Below are positions 35,443 to 43,448 of a stretch of 64,000 bases of DNA, in pieces. The stretch is from the NCBI RefSeq assembly GCF_012927265.1, contig NZ_JABBGF010000001.1, positions 2,044,502-2,108,501 on the forward strand, read 5' to 3'. Each line of letters starts with the position of its first letter. Positions within the stretch are counted from its first letter, which is position 1. Below the pieces are notes generated by a model. The model did not search any database. It saw nothing but the letters and a program-made list of their open reading frames with translations, and had not been told where the DNA came from. Made by a program: the position numbers and the translations under genes. This DNA is from Chryseobacterium cheonjiense. GTDB lineage: Bacteria; Bacteroidota; Bacteroidia; Flavobacteriales; Weeksellaceae.

Positions 35443-35470
35443 AACGTTGACATAAGGCAACGTTTTTGTT
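35441..35470 (+). terminator. Intrinsic terminator overlapping the crp-like stop codon
   Basis: AAAACGTTG and CAACGTTTT form the stem, followed by TTTTTG and a further T run. Confidence 0.85.
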
Positions 35471-35482
35471 TTTTGGCGGAGT

Positions 35483-35490
35483 TAATTTTG
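35483..35490 (+). promoter_or_regulatory. -7 box for the HIU hydrolase gene
   Basis: TAATTTTG matches TAnnTTTG, 58 bases before the ATG. Confidence 0.45.
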
Positions 35491-35548
35491 TAAAAGGTAT
35501 TTAGAAATAATCCAACATCAAATAATTTAAATTTAAAACCAATACAAA

Positions 35549-35956
35549 ATGAAATCATTCATCGTTACGATCTTATTTACGTTTTTGTGGATAGGAATTT
35601 CTGCACAGAAAAATAATTTCCAGCTTTCAACTCATATCCTGGACGTTTCCAGAGGCGTTCCTGCCACAGGGGTCAGTATAAAGCTAGAAAAATACAGTGA
35701 ACAGTCGAAAACCTGGAATTTTGTGGATGAAAAAAAGACCGATACAAATGGAAGAATCTCAGATTTCCTTCCAGCAGAAAATAAAAATATGGGTATTTTT
35801 AAATTGATCTATTATACGAAAGATTATTTCAACAAAAATAACACGGAAAGTTTTTATCCATATATCGAGGTCGTATTTGAAATCAGGGATACAAACCATT
35901 ACCATGTTCCTATAACACTTTCGGCGTATGGTTATTCTACATACAGAGGAAGCTGA
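35549..35956 (+). CDS. Exported 5-hydroxyisourate hydrolase (transthyretin-like)
   Basis: 135 residues. A signal peptide (1-20, ending GISAQ) precedes a transthyretin-like domain. HIU hydrolase hallmarks are STHILDVSRGVPATGVSIKL near the N-terminus, His in NHYHVPITLS and the diagnostic C-terminal tetrapeptide YRGS. The enzyme converts 5-hydroxyisourate to OHCU in urate breakdown. Export to the periplasm is seen in some bacteria. No other purine-catabolism gene is in the window, so its context is unusual. It is monocistronic. Confidence 0.93.
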   Translation: MKSFIVTILFTFLWIGISAQKNNFQLSTHILDVSRGVPATGVSIKLEKYSEQSKTWNFVDEKKTDTNGRISDFLPAENKNMGIFKLIYYTKDYFNKNNTESFYPYIEVVFEIRDTNHYHVPITLSAYGYSTYRGS

Positions 35957-36016
35957 TTGAATAGCCATTGAAAATTCAGACTCCCGTATTTCAAATTGAG
36001 GAATTATAAAAATAAA

Positions 36017-36049
36017 AAAGGAAAAAGCAATTAAAATGCTTTTTCCTTT
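36017..36049 (-). terminator. Terminator downstream of tRNA-Arg
   Basis: A perfect 13-bp stem (AAAGGAAAAAGCA and complement). On the minus strand it is followed by a T run, directly after the tRNA 3' end. Confidence 0.8.
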
Positions 36050-36053
36050 AAGG

Positions 36054-36127
36054 TGACCCCGGAGGGATTCGAACCCCCAACCGACGGAGCCGAAATCCGT
36101 TATTCTATCCAGTTGAACTACGGAGCC
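36054..36127 (-). tRNA. tRNA-Arg (anticodon TCG)
   Basis: A 74-nt cloverleaf on the minus strand. The acceptor GGCTCCG pairs with CGGGGTC (two G-T wobbles). The anticodon arm is ACGGA-TTTCGGC-TCCGT, giving anticodon TCG (reads CGA). The T arm is GGGGGTTCGAATCCC. The CCA end is not fully encoded (CCT follows the discriminator A). Confidence 0.93.
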
Positions 36128-36194
36128 ATTTTATAAATGATAACTGATGAATTATAAATGATTAATCATTCATCAATTATATCTATCAATTATA

Positions 36195-37955
36195 TTAGAA
36201 TGTAATCTTCACACCTCCCAAAATCTGCGCCCCAAGTACTTTATAGCCCTTATAGGTTTGGTATTTTGAGTTCAAAAGATTATTTCCGAGTGCGAAAATA
36301 CTGAAATTTTTGTGAATTTTATACTCTGCCGACAAGTTTAAATCTGCATACCCCCCAACTTTATCATTCGTATCCTCGGTAGACAGGTAGGTTACCGGAC
36401 TTCCAACTCCCTCAAGCACAAAGGAATTCGTTGTTCTGTCACTGGCAAAAATCCCTTTAAAACCAAGCATTAATTTTTGATCCAGCATGGTATATTTTGC
36501 CCCGATGGATGCCGTTACAAGCGGTACATTATAAATATCCGAGTAATTATCAAGGTCAAATTTGGTGAATTTCACTTCCGTATCCAGGATAAGGTTGGCC
36601 AACGGGAAATATTGAAGGCTTCCTTTAATGTCGCCTACATTTCCGTTGTCATAAACAGCAGAAAAAGTATTGGCAAAGTTATAAGCGGAACGGTTCTCCG
36701 AAGTATAATCGAAGAGATCATTTGCTCTGAAGAACATAATATCATTCATTTTTCCATAGCCTGCAGAAACATCATATTTAAACATTTCGTCGATATCTCC
36801 TCTTAAACCTACATAAAAATGGTATTTTGTCTCGGTAGGCCTCAGGTACTGATCGGAAACGATGAAAGGATTTTGCTGTAAAAGATCGGCATACGTATTG
36901 AGCTTAAGACCTCCGTCTACCCCACCGTAGAATTTAAACTCATCAGCGGCGGCATACTGGAATTCAGCCTGAGGAAACCAGTACGTTTTATTATTTTTCA
37001 ACTGTTCAGCCATCATCGCATTCTGATTTTTTGAATTCAAAAATGCGAAGGAAGAACCTAACATTAAGTAAGAATCTCCTTTTCTGAAAGTTACTTTCGG
37101 AGCAAGATTCAGGTTAACAAAGTTGGATGTATTTTTATCGACAATGGCAAATTCACTTTTCACGGCCTCTACACCTACTCCCAGATCAGCATTCAGGTTA
37201 ATTCCTGATTTGCCGATTTCCACTGCATGTTTTGATAAGTTGGCCAAAACGGAAACCTGGTTTTCCTGTGCATCGAAATGGTCTTTCAGGAAAGATGATT
37301 TTACCCGTACATCATTCAGGATTTCATTAGAATAAAAATCATAATATCCGTTTACCTTGAACTGATTCACCCTTTGGTCAAGATCAACATCCCCCGGTTC
37401 AAGAGCATAAATTCCGTAGTAATTGTAGCTGTCTAATCCATATTCAGCATTTAGGTTGAATTTCCCCTTATCTCCGTAAGAATTGAGGAAAGCACCTAAT
37501 GTTGTAGAACTTTGCTTGGAATCCCAGTCATACACCTTTTTCAGGCCTTGTGTGGAAAGAAAATGAGCATCAACACCCACTTCGATTTTGTTTTCCAGTG
37601 TTTTGGAAATATTGGCATCTCCGAGAATTTTCCCGTAATTCCCCATTCCGAACTGGATATAATTATTTTGTGCAGAACCTTCAAATTTTGGCGTCACATC
37701 CTGTCCCTGGATCGTAGAGGTTTTAAAATCGGAAACCGCAGGAACATCCGTAATTCTGTATTGTACAGGATTCTGGGATTTTTCTTCCGGCGGATAATTT
37801 TTAATCGTTTCTACTGAAGTTTTCTTTTTTTCGATCTTCTTTACTTCCGGTTCTCTTTTTTTATTAAGAATCAGTTTTTCTTCTTTGATCTGGGAAAACG
37901 CCACCGAGGAAAACCCTAAAAATATAATGGATAATAATTGAATTCTTTTATTCAT
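36195..37955 (-). CDS. Outer-membrane beta-barrel protein (TonB-receptor-like barrel without plug)
   Basis: A 586-residue exported protein. A signal peptide (1-21, ending SVAFSQ) is followed by a Lys/Glu-rich linker (KKREPEVKKIEKKKTS) and then, from about residue 80, amphipathic strands rich in Tyr/Asn/Gly to the C-terminal Phe (GAQILGGVKITF). The barrel resembles the C-terminal part of TonB-dependent receptors (NFSIFALGNNLLNSKYQTYKGY), but no plug domain or TonB box is apparent. It is encoded 94 bases after a 986-residue TPR protein on the same strand, suggesting an envelope complex (inference). Confidence 0.85.
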   Translation of the reverse strand: MNKRIQLLSIIFLGFSSVAFSQIKEEKLILNKKREPEVKKIEKKKTSVETIKNYPPEEKSQNPVQYRITDVPAVSDFKTSTIQGQDVTPKFEGSAQNNYIQFGMGNYGKILGDANISKTLENKIEVGVDAHFLSTQGLKKVYDWDSKQSSTTLGAFLNSYGDKGKFNLNAEYGLDSYNYYGIYALEPGDVDLDQRVNQFKVNGYYDFYSNEILNDVRVKSSFLKDHFDAQENQVSVLANLSKHAVEIGKSGINLNADLGVGVEAVKSEFAIVDKNTSNFVNLNLAPKVTFRKGDSYLMLGSSFAFLNSKNQNAMMAEQLKNNKTYWFPQAEFQYAAADEFKFYGGVDGGLKLNTYADLLQQNPFIVSDQYLRPTETKYHFYVGLRGDIDEMFKYDVSAGYGKMNDIMFFRANDLFDYTSENRSAYNFANTFSAVYDNGNVGDIKGSLQYFPLANLILDTEVKFTKFDLDNYSDIYNVPLVTASIGAKYTMLDQKLMLGFKGIFASDRTTNSFVLEGVGSPVTYLSTEDTNDKVGGYADLNLSAEYKIHKNFSIFALGNNLLNSKYQTYKGYKVLGAQILGGVKITF

Positions 37956-38049
37956 TTTTACAATAGGTATTAATGTATAATGTGGGATGTATAATGTATC
38001 TGAACGCTACATTTTACTTTTTACACTCTACGTTTTACATTTTATACTT

Positions 38050-41010
38050 TTATTTTTTAATCTGCTTTTTCACTTCTTTTGCTTCCGCTACGATTTCAGG
38101 GAAATCCTTGTAGTTCTCGATAATCTGATCGCAGGTATAACTTGCCTGGTAATTATCTTTTAAACCTACATAGTTTTTCGCCATTAACACAAGCGCTTTG
38201 GCACCCCAGTATTCTTCGGAAGAATAATTATTGGCCAGCCTGAAAATGGTTTCGTTGGAAGATTTGAAAGCCTTTGCTTTATTCTGATAAAATGCTTTTG
38301 CATAAAGCGATTCTGCCGCAACTTCCGTGTTGGAAGATTTTTCCAGTGAAGCGTAAGCCGTCTGTGCATCCTTATCTTTCCCTGAATTCATCAGGCTTCT
38401 TGCCTTAATCACTTTTGCAGTTTCAATAACGGCTGCTGAGTTTTTGCTGTTGGCAATTACCGCATCTGCAAGTTTTTCAGCTTCCGAAAAATTCTTTTCT
38501 TCTGCATATAACTTCATCAGTTCCACATTCGCATAGTTTTTAACATTTACGTTTGAAGAATTTCTGATATTTTCTAAATATTTTCTCGCTTCTGCCGAAT
38601 CACCCTGTGCAATATAAATCTGTGCAAGACGGGTTTGCGCATCATCCTGATAATCGTTTTGCACATTGGCAATTTCCTGTAAAACCAACAATGCTTTTGT
38701 TGTATTTTTTGTCTGGTAATAACTTTCTCCAAGCTCATACTTAGCCTGGTAAAGACCTTCTCCTGTAGGATTCTGCGTTAAATATTTTTCATAATAAGAA
38801 ATCGCGTTTTTGTAGTCTTTTTTAGCAAAATACTGTTTTGCTGTAGAAAGGTTGATTTCGTCAATTTCAGAAGCATCGATATTTACACCTATATTTCTGG
38901 CGAAACTTTCATATCCTGCAACGTCGCCGTTTTTAGTGAAGATCGGTTTTGCAGCCTGTACAATTTTTTCAGCGTACGCTGTATTTCTGTACTGCTCACC
39001 AAGAGATCTTAATTCAGATAATGCTTTATCATTCTGATTTAAATCAATATAATTCTGAGCCCTGTAAATTGACGCATTGGCTACAAGATCCTTATCAGAT
39101 GAACTTCTGATTACTTTGGCGAAAAAGTCATTCGAGTTGGCAAAATCATCCTGCGCCGCGTACGCTGTTCCGATTTCGTATTGGGCATCATCATAATATT
39201 CAGAATCCGGATATTTTGACAGAAGGTTTTTCAGGTTAGAGATCTTTGCCTGCGTATCGCCTTTAAATCCTAGAGCCATTGCCTTTTGATACAATGTATA
39301 ATCTGTAGCATCTTCATTTTTTTCGTAGATGGCAATCGCCTCATTCAGATTATTATTGGCGTAATTGATGTCTCCAAGACGAAGCTCCGCATCATTTTTA
39401 AATTCAGGTTTCGGATTTTTTAAATATTGGGTAAAATACTGTTCTGCCTGATCAAACTTTTTAGACTTGAAATAAGCGTATCCCAAATCGTAAGGAAGCT
39501 GCTGCTTCTCAGGGAAATTTTCGTTCAACAGCTTTTCGTAGCGTACAATTGCAGAAGGATAATTTCCTTTTTGGTAATACACCTGTCCGAGCCAGTACAA
39601 CGCTCTGTTGTTAAATTCTTTATTAATATTAAATCCTAAACTTCTCAGGAAATACTGTTCCGCTTCATCATAATTTCCTTTGTTGAATTCTTCTGTTCCC
39701 AATAAATAAGAAACCTCCTGGTCAATTTTATTAATTTCCGGGGATGAATTCTGAAGCCTGTCTATTGCGTTCAGCGTTTCTTTATAATTTCCGGAATACA
39801 GATAAGACTTTACCAGAAGCGATCTCATCTCTGAAGCATTCGTATTCGGATTTTCGTTGATATAATTCTGAATTACCGTAGAAGCACTTTCAAAAGGGTT
39901 CCCGATATCGTAGCTTAATTTCGCATACTGTTCATGGGCAAGCTTCTTCACTTTCGGATCATAATTCATCTGATAGGACGAACGGAAAGCGGAAAGCGCT
40001 TCCTGCTTTTTATCAACTGCGAGATAGGCATTTCCAAGCTGATAATAAGCATTTTGAGCCAGTGCAGAATTGCTGTTTAACAATTGATTATAGTATGAAA
40101 CTGCTTCATCATATTTTTTAAGCTGGGCCGCCACAAATCCCATTTCATAAAGATCATTTTCCGAAGGATTCTGCTGAACGCTCAGATAATCCTTAAGATG
40201 AGGATATGCAGAAGTATAATCCCCTTGCATAAAATAACTTTCGCCGATGATTTTGTGAACTTCCGCTTTATAAGATTCTGAAATATCTTCATTCAATAAA
40301 GCCGTTCCTTCTGAAATTGCCTTGCCATAATCCTTATCATTATAATACATCTGAACATAGTAAGGACGAACGAGCTTTGAATATTTAGGCTGGTCTTTTA
40401 CCGAGTCAAAATACTGGAATGCTTTATCATTCTGCCGGTCGGAATAATATAAGTGTCCGAGCATGTAAGCGATGTCGCCTTTCTGAGATTCATCTGCCGT
40501 TTTATAAGCTTCTTCGAGGGCATCGGTTGCCCCTTTGGAATCTCCCATCATAAATTTGGCGTAGCCTAATTTAAGGACATACTGCGTATTTTCTTCTTTT
40601 GAAAGCTGATACTGGTTAACTTTTTTAAGCGTTTCCAATGCTTTAGGAAAATCCTTTTTAGCAAGATAATAATCGGCCAGCGGTAAATTAGCCTGCGCAA
40701 AATACGCCGAGTTCGGATATTCTTTAATAAAAGCCGTTAAACCTTCTTCCGCATGATTTTTCTGAAGAATTACACCGATGACATTATCAAAAAACTGCGC
40801 TGCTTCCTGTTTTGACCTGGACAAGTTCTGGTTGTAGAAATACTGTCTGGCATATTCGTATTGAGAAGCGTTGTATATTTTGGTCTGATAAAGATTTTCA
40901 GCGAGATTGAATCTGTAGTTTTCTTTTTGGGTAAAGTACTGAGACTGCTGTGCATCGGAAATTCCGAAATAGAACACCGCAGCCGCTAAGAGTATTTTTT
41001 TTGATTTCAT
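38050..41010 (-). CDS. Large exported tetratricopeptide-repeat protein
   Basis: A 986-residue protein with a signal peptide (1-21, ending GISDAQ) followed by some 20 TPR units to the C-terminus, e.g. YYQLGNAYLAVDKKQEALSAF, RALYWLGQVYYQKGNYPSAI and YELGESYYQTKNTTKALLVL. It has no enzyme domain, so it is a periplasmic scaffold. Bacteroidetes often pair such proteins with outer-membrane barrels, as here with the gene 94 bases downstream. It could assist outer-membrane assembly or surface machinery (inference). It diverges from the amino-acid permease across a region with DnaA-like boxes. Confidence 0.92.
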   Translation of the reverse strand: MKSKKILLAAAVFYFGISDAQQSQYFTQKENYRFNLAENLYQTKIYNASQYEYARQYFYNQNLSRSKQEAAQFFDNVIGVILQKNHAEEGLTAFIKEYPNSAYFAQANLPLADYYLAKKDFPKALETLKKVNQYQLSKEENTQYVLKLGYAKFMMGDSKGATDALEEAYKTADESQKGDIAYMLGHLYYSDRQNDKAFQYFDSVKDQPKYSKLVRPYYVQMYYNDKDYGKAISEGTALLNEDISESYKAEVHKIIGESYFMQGDYTSAYPHLKDYLSVQQNPSENDLYEMGFVAAQLKKYDEAVSYYNQLLNSNSALAQNAYYQLGNAYLAVDKKQEALSAFRSSYQMNYDPKVKKLAHEQYAKLSYDIGNPFESASTVIQNYINENPNTNASEMRSLLVKSYLYSGNYKETLNAIDRLQNSSPEINKIDQEVSYLLGTEEFNKGNYDEAEQYFLRSLGFNINKEFNNRALYWLGQVYYQKGNYPSAIVRYEKLLNENFPEKQQLPYDLGYAYFKSKKFDQAEQYFTQYLKNPKPEFKNDAELRLGDINYANNNLNEAIAIYEKNEDATDYTLYQKAMALGFKGDTQAKISNLKNLLSKYPDSEYYDDAQYEIGTAYAAQDDFANSNDFFAKVIRSSSDKDLVANASIYRAQNYIDLNQNDKALSELRSLGEQYRNTAYAEKIVQAAKPIFTKNGDVAGYESFARNIGVNIDASEIDEINLSTAKQYFAKKDYKNAISYYEKYLTQNPTGEGLYQAKYELGESYYQTKNTTKALLVLQEIANVQNDYQDDAQTRLAQIYIAQGDSAEARKYLENIRNSSNVNVKNYANVELMKLYAEEKNFSEAEKLADAVIANSKNSAAVIETAKVIKARSLMNSGKDKDAQTAYASLEKSSNTEVAAESLYAKAFYQNKAKAFKSSNETIFRLANNYSSEEYWGAKALVLMAKNYVGLKDNYQASYTCDQIIENYKDFPEIVAEAKEVKKQIKK

Positions 41011-41068
41011 TAATTTTAAATTTTAAAATGTTTAAGACTGATAATCAGGTCTAATATATTTAAAATTC

Positions 41069-41158
41069 TGTGGAAAAATTATCCACAATCCATCAACGAA
41101 AATATTGAAAAGATATTGTATAAACAAGCCTTTTAACACATTGTTAATAAGTGGATAA
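41069..41158. promoter_or_regulatory. Three DnaA-box-like sites in AT-rich divergent intergenic region
   Basis: TTATCCACA (41079-41087, plus) is an exact DnaA box. TTTTCCACA on the minus strand (41069-41077) also fits TTWTNCACA. TTATCCACT on the minus strand (41150-41158) is one mismatch away. The outer two form a 13-bp inverted repeat (AAAAATTATCCAC, GTGGATAATTTTT). They may be an origin part, a DnaA titration site or a DnaA-controlled promoter. Confidence 0.45.
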
Positions 41159-41226
41159 TTTTTTAAGACTTCTTAACTTTTCGCCAAGAAACCTTAAGAA
41201 AATCTGAATTATTTCAGATAAATAAT

Positions 41227-41234
41227 TACATTTG
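41227..41234 (+). promoter_or_regulatory. -7 box for the APC permease gene
   Basis: TACATTTG matches TAnnTTTG, 28 bases before the ATG. Confidence 0.5.
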
Positions 41235-41262
41235 CTTTTTTCAAATCAAATTTTAGAATTGA

Positions 41263-42933
41263 ATGAGTCAGCTATTTAGAAGGAAAATCTATTCAGATTC
41301 AGACACATCCACGAGCCTGCACAGGGTTTTAGGAGTCTGGGATATTGTGTTTTTTGGTATTGCGGCGATTATAGGTGCAGGGAGTTTCAGCAGTTTGGGA
41401 GAGGCCGTTTTTCGAGGAGGTCCCGGAGTTATTTTACTGTATCTGATTTGTGGTTTTGCCTGCGGATTTACTGCGCTCTGCTATGCTGAATTTGCCAGCA
41501 GGATTCCTACTGCAGGTTCTGCCTATACGTATGCGTACGCCAGTTTCGGGGAACTTATTGCATGGGTCATCGGATGGGCGCTCATTATGGAATATTCCTT
41601 CGGAAATATCTATGTGGCATTTTCCTGGTCAGATTATTTTACCAGTTTTTTAGAAAGAATGGGAATGCATATTCCGGATTACCTTACCTGCAGCTATACG
41701 GAAGCCAAAAAAGCTTTTATGAACGGCTCTGAAAACAAAGAACTGATCAACGCATGGACAAATGCTCCTTTATTAGGAAGCTTAAAATTCATTGTTGATG
41801 TACCTGCTTTGGTAATCAACGGGCTCATTACCTGGTTATGTTATGTTGGGGTTAAAGAAAGTAAAAACTTCAATAACGTATTGGTGATCCTGAAACTTGC
41901 AGTGATTGTTTTAGTGATTCTGGTAGGTTTTGCATACATCAATACGGATAACTGGACGCCTGTAAATCCTGAAACTCAGGTAGCTTCTTTTATGCCGAAT
42001 GGTTTTGCAGGGGTTATGAGTGCAGTCTCGGGCGTATTCTTCGCTTACATCGGTTTTGATGCTTTAAGCGTGCTTTCCGAAGAGACGAAAGATCCGCAGC
42101 GAACGTTACCGAAAGGGATGATTATTTCTTTGGTATTGTGTACTTTTATTTATATCGCATTAACGCTTGTTTTAACAGGTATGGTCGATTACCGCAAATT
42201 CGACGGTGTGGGAGATCCGCTTTCCTTTATCTTTGAAAAATCCAATGCCAATGTTGCCTGGATGGAACTTGTAGTATCTTTCGTTGCCATAATTGCCATT
42301 ACAACCGTTCTTCTGGTTTTCCAGATGGGCCAGCCGAGAATCTGGTACGCCATGAGCCGTGACGGACTGATGTCCCCGAAGTTTCAGAAGGTACATCCGA
42401 AATATAAAACCCCTTCTTATGCAACCGTAGTTACGGGAATTGTAGTTGGTATTCCTATATTATTTACGGATAAAAGCTTCATTCTCGATTTTACAAGTAT
42501 CGGGACTATTTTTGCATTTGTGTTAGTTTGCGCAGGTGTTCTGATGCTTCCTGCAAAAGAGAAACTGAAAGGCAGATTCCATCTTCCTTATATTAATGGT
42601 AAAATTATTTTCCCGGTTATTTTCATCGGAAGTTTGATCGGTTTCTATTTCTGGCAGCCTGAGTTTTTCCATACACTAATGGACTGGAAAGATCCGAAAG
42701 AAGGTGAATTCAGAGCTTCGATCTTTTTCTTTATTCTGATCAATCTGGTGTTGTGCATCTTTACTTTTATTAAGAATTTCTCGTTGATTCCATTGGTTGG
42801 TTTAAGCTCATGCCTGTATCTTTTAACCGGGATGAGCCACGACAACTGGTTCTGGTTCGGGCTTTGGTTTGCTATCGGACTGATTATTTATTTCTGCTAC
42901 GGATACAGAAACAGTAAGCTCAGAAAAGCTTAA
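41263..42933 (+). CDS. APC-superfamily amino acid permease
   Basis: A 556-residue secondary transporter with about 12-13 membrane helices. The first helix has the APC signature (VFFGIAAIIGAGSFSSLGEAVF), followed by PTAGSAYTYAYASFGELIAWVIGW and FIGFDALS-type helix 6 (FFAYIGFDALSVLSEETKDPQR). The length and the C-terminal pair of extra helices resemble the cationic amino-acid transporter (CAT-like) subgroup. It would import an amino acid with protons across the inner membrane. Substrate is not predictable. It is a single gene with its own terminator. Confidence 0.94.
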   Translation: MSQLFRRKIYSDSDTSTSLHRVLGVWDIVFFGIAAIIGAGSFSSLGEAVFRGGPGVILLYLICGFACGFTALCYAEFASRIPTAGSAYTYAYASFGELIAWVIGWALIMEYSFGNIYVAFSWSDYFTSFLERMGMHIPDYLTCSYTEAKKAFMNGSENKELINAWTNAPLLGSLKFIVDVPALVINGLITWLCYVGVKESKNFNNVLVILKLAVIVLVILVGFAYINTDNWTPVNPETQVASFMPNGFAGVMSAVSGVFFAYIGFDALSVLSEETKDPQRTLPKGMIISLVLCTFIYIALTLVLTGMVDYRKFDGVGDPLSFIFEKSNANVAWMELVVSFVAIIAITTVLLVFQMGQPRIWYAMSRDGLMSPKFQKVHPKYKTPSYATVVTGIVVGIPILFTDKSFILDFTSIGTIFAFVLVCAGVLMLPAKEKLKGRFHLPYINGKIIFPVIFIGSLIGFYFWQPEFFHTLMDWKDPKEGEFRASIFFFILINLVLCIFTFIKNFSLIPLVGLSSCLYLLTGMSHDNWFWFGLWFAIGLIIYFCYGYRNSKLRKA

Positions 42934-42946
42934 TTAAAATATACGG

Positions 42947-42977
42947 AAGCCGGATTCTTTATTGATTCCGGCTTTTT
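42947..42977 (+). terminator. Intrinsic terminator after the permease
   Basis: AAGCCGGA and TCCGGCTT stem, followed by T residues. Confidence 0.85.
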
Positions 42978-43038
42978 ATTTCTTCAACATTGGCGAACTT
43001 CTTGCTTTAGCTTTTCAATAATCTAAACTACAAATGCC

Positions 43039-43380
43039 ATGTCTGAAAGAATAAAAACATTCAGGGAGTTTTACCAATTTTACCTCACTGAGCACAGTAA
43101 AATGGGAACCCGTATTTTCCATTTCATAGGGATTTTATTAGTATTTTTCGTCATCGGGTACGTCATAAGTTCCGGAAAAGAAAGATTTTTATGGTACGTT
43201 CCGATATTCGGGTACGGTTTTGCATGGTTCAGTCACGCAGTTATCGAAAAGAATAAACCAGCAACATTTCGCTATCCGTTATGGTCGTTAATTTCTGATT
43301 TTAGACTTTTCTTTGAGCTTTTAATCGGAAAACAGAAATTCACGGGAATTCCAGTTCCGAAAAAAACGGAAGAGATTTAA
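43039..43380 (+). CDS. Mpo1-like (DUF962) membrane protein
   Basis: 113 residues. It contains the DUF962 pattern: EFYQFYLTEHSKMGTRIFHFIG, then two hydrophobic spans, FAWFSHAVIEKNKPATFRYP and LWSLISDFRLF. Yeast Mpo1 of this family is an iron-dependent dioxygenase that shortens 2-hydroxy fatty acids, and the four His residues thought to bind iron (H18, H27 and those in the second half) appear to be at least partly conserved. In bacteria the role is untested. It is monocistronic and followed by a strong hairpin. Confidence 0.88.
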   Translation: MSERIKTFREFYQFYLTEHSKMGTRIFHFIGILLVFFVIGYVISSGKERFLWYVPIFGYGFAWFSHAVIEKNKPATFRYPLWSLISDFRLFFELLIGKQKFTGIPVPKKTEEI

Positions 43381-43399
43381 AAACTTTTATAATAATAAT

Positions 43400-43436
43400 A
43401 ATTTCGGCGGGTTTGCTTTGCAAACCCGCCGAAATT
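43400..43436. terminator. Perfect GC-rich hairpin between convergent genes, TTT triloop
   Basis: AATTTCGGCGGGTTTGC and its exact complement flank TTT, 20 bases after the Mpo1-like gene and 13 before the end of the opposing gene. Probably a bidirectional terminator. Confidence 0.75.
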
Positions 43437-43448
43437 TTACGTTAGACC

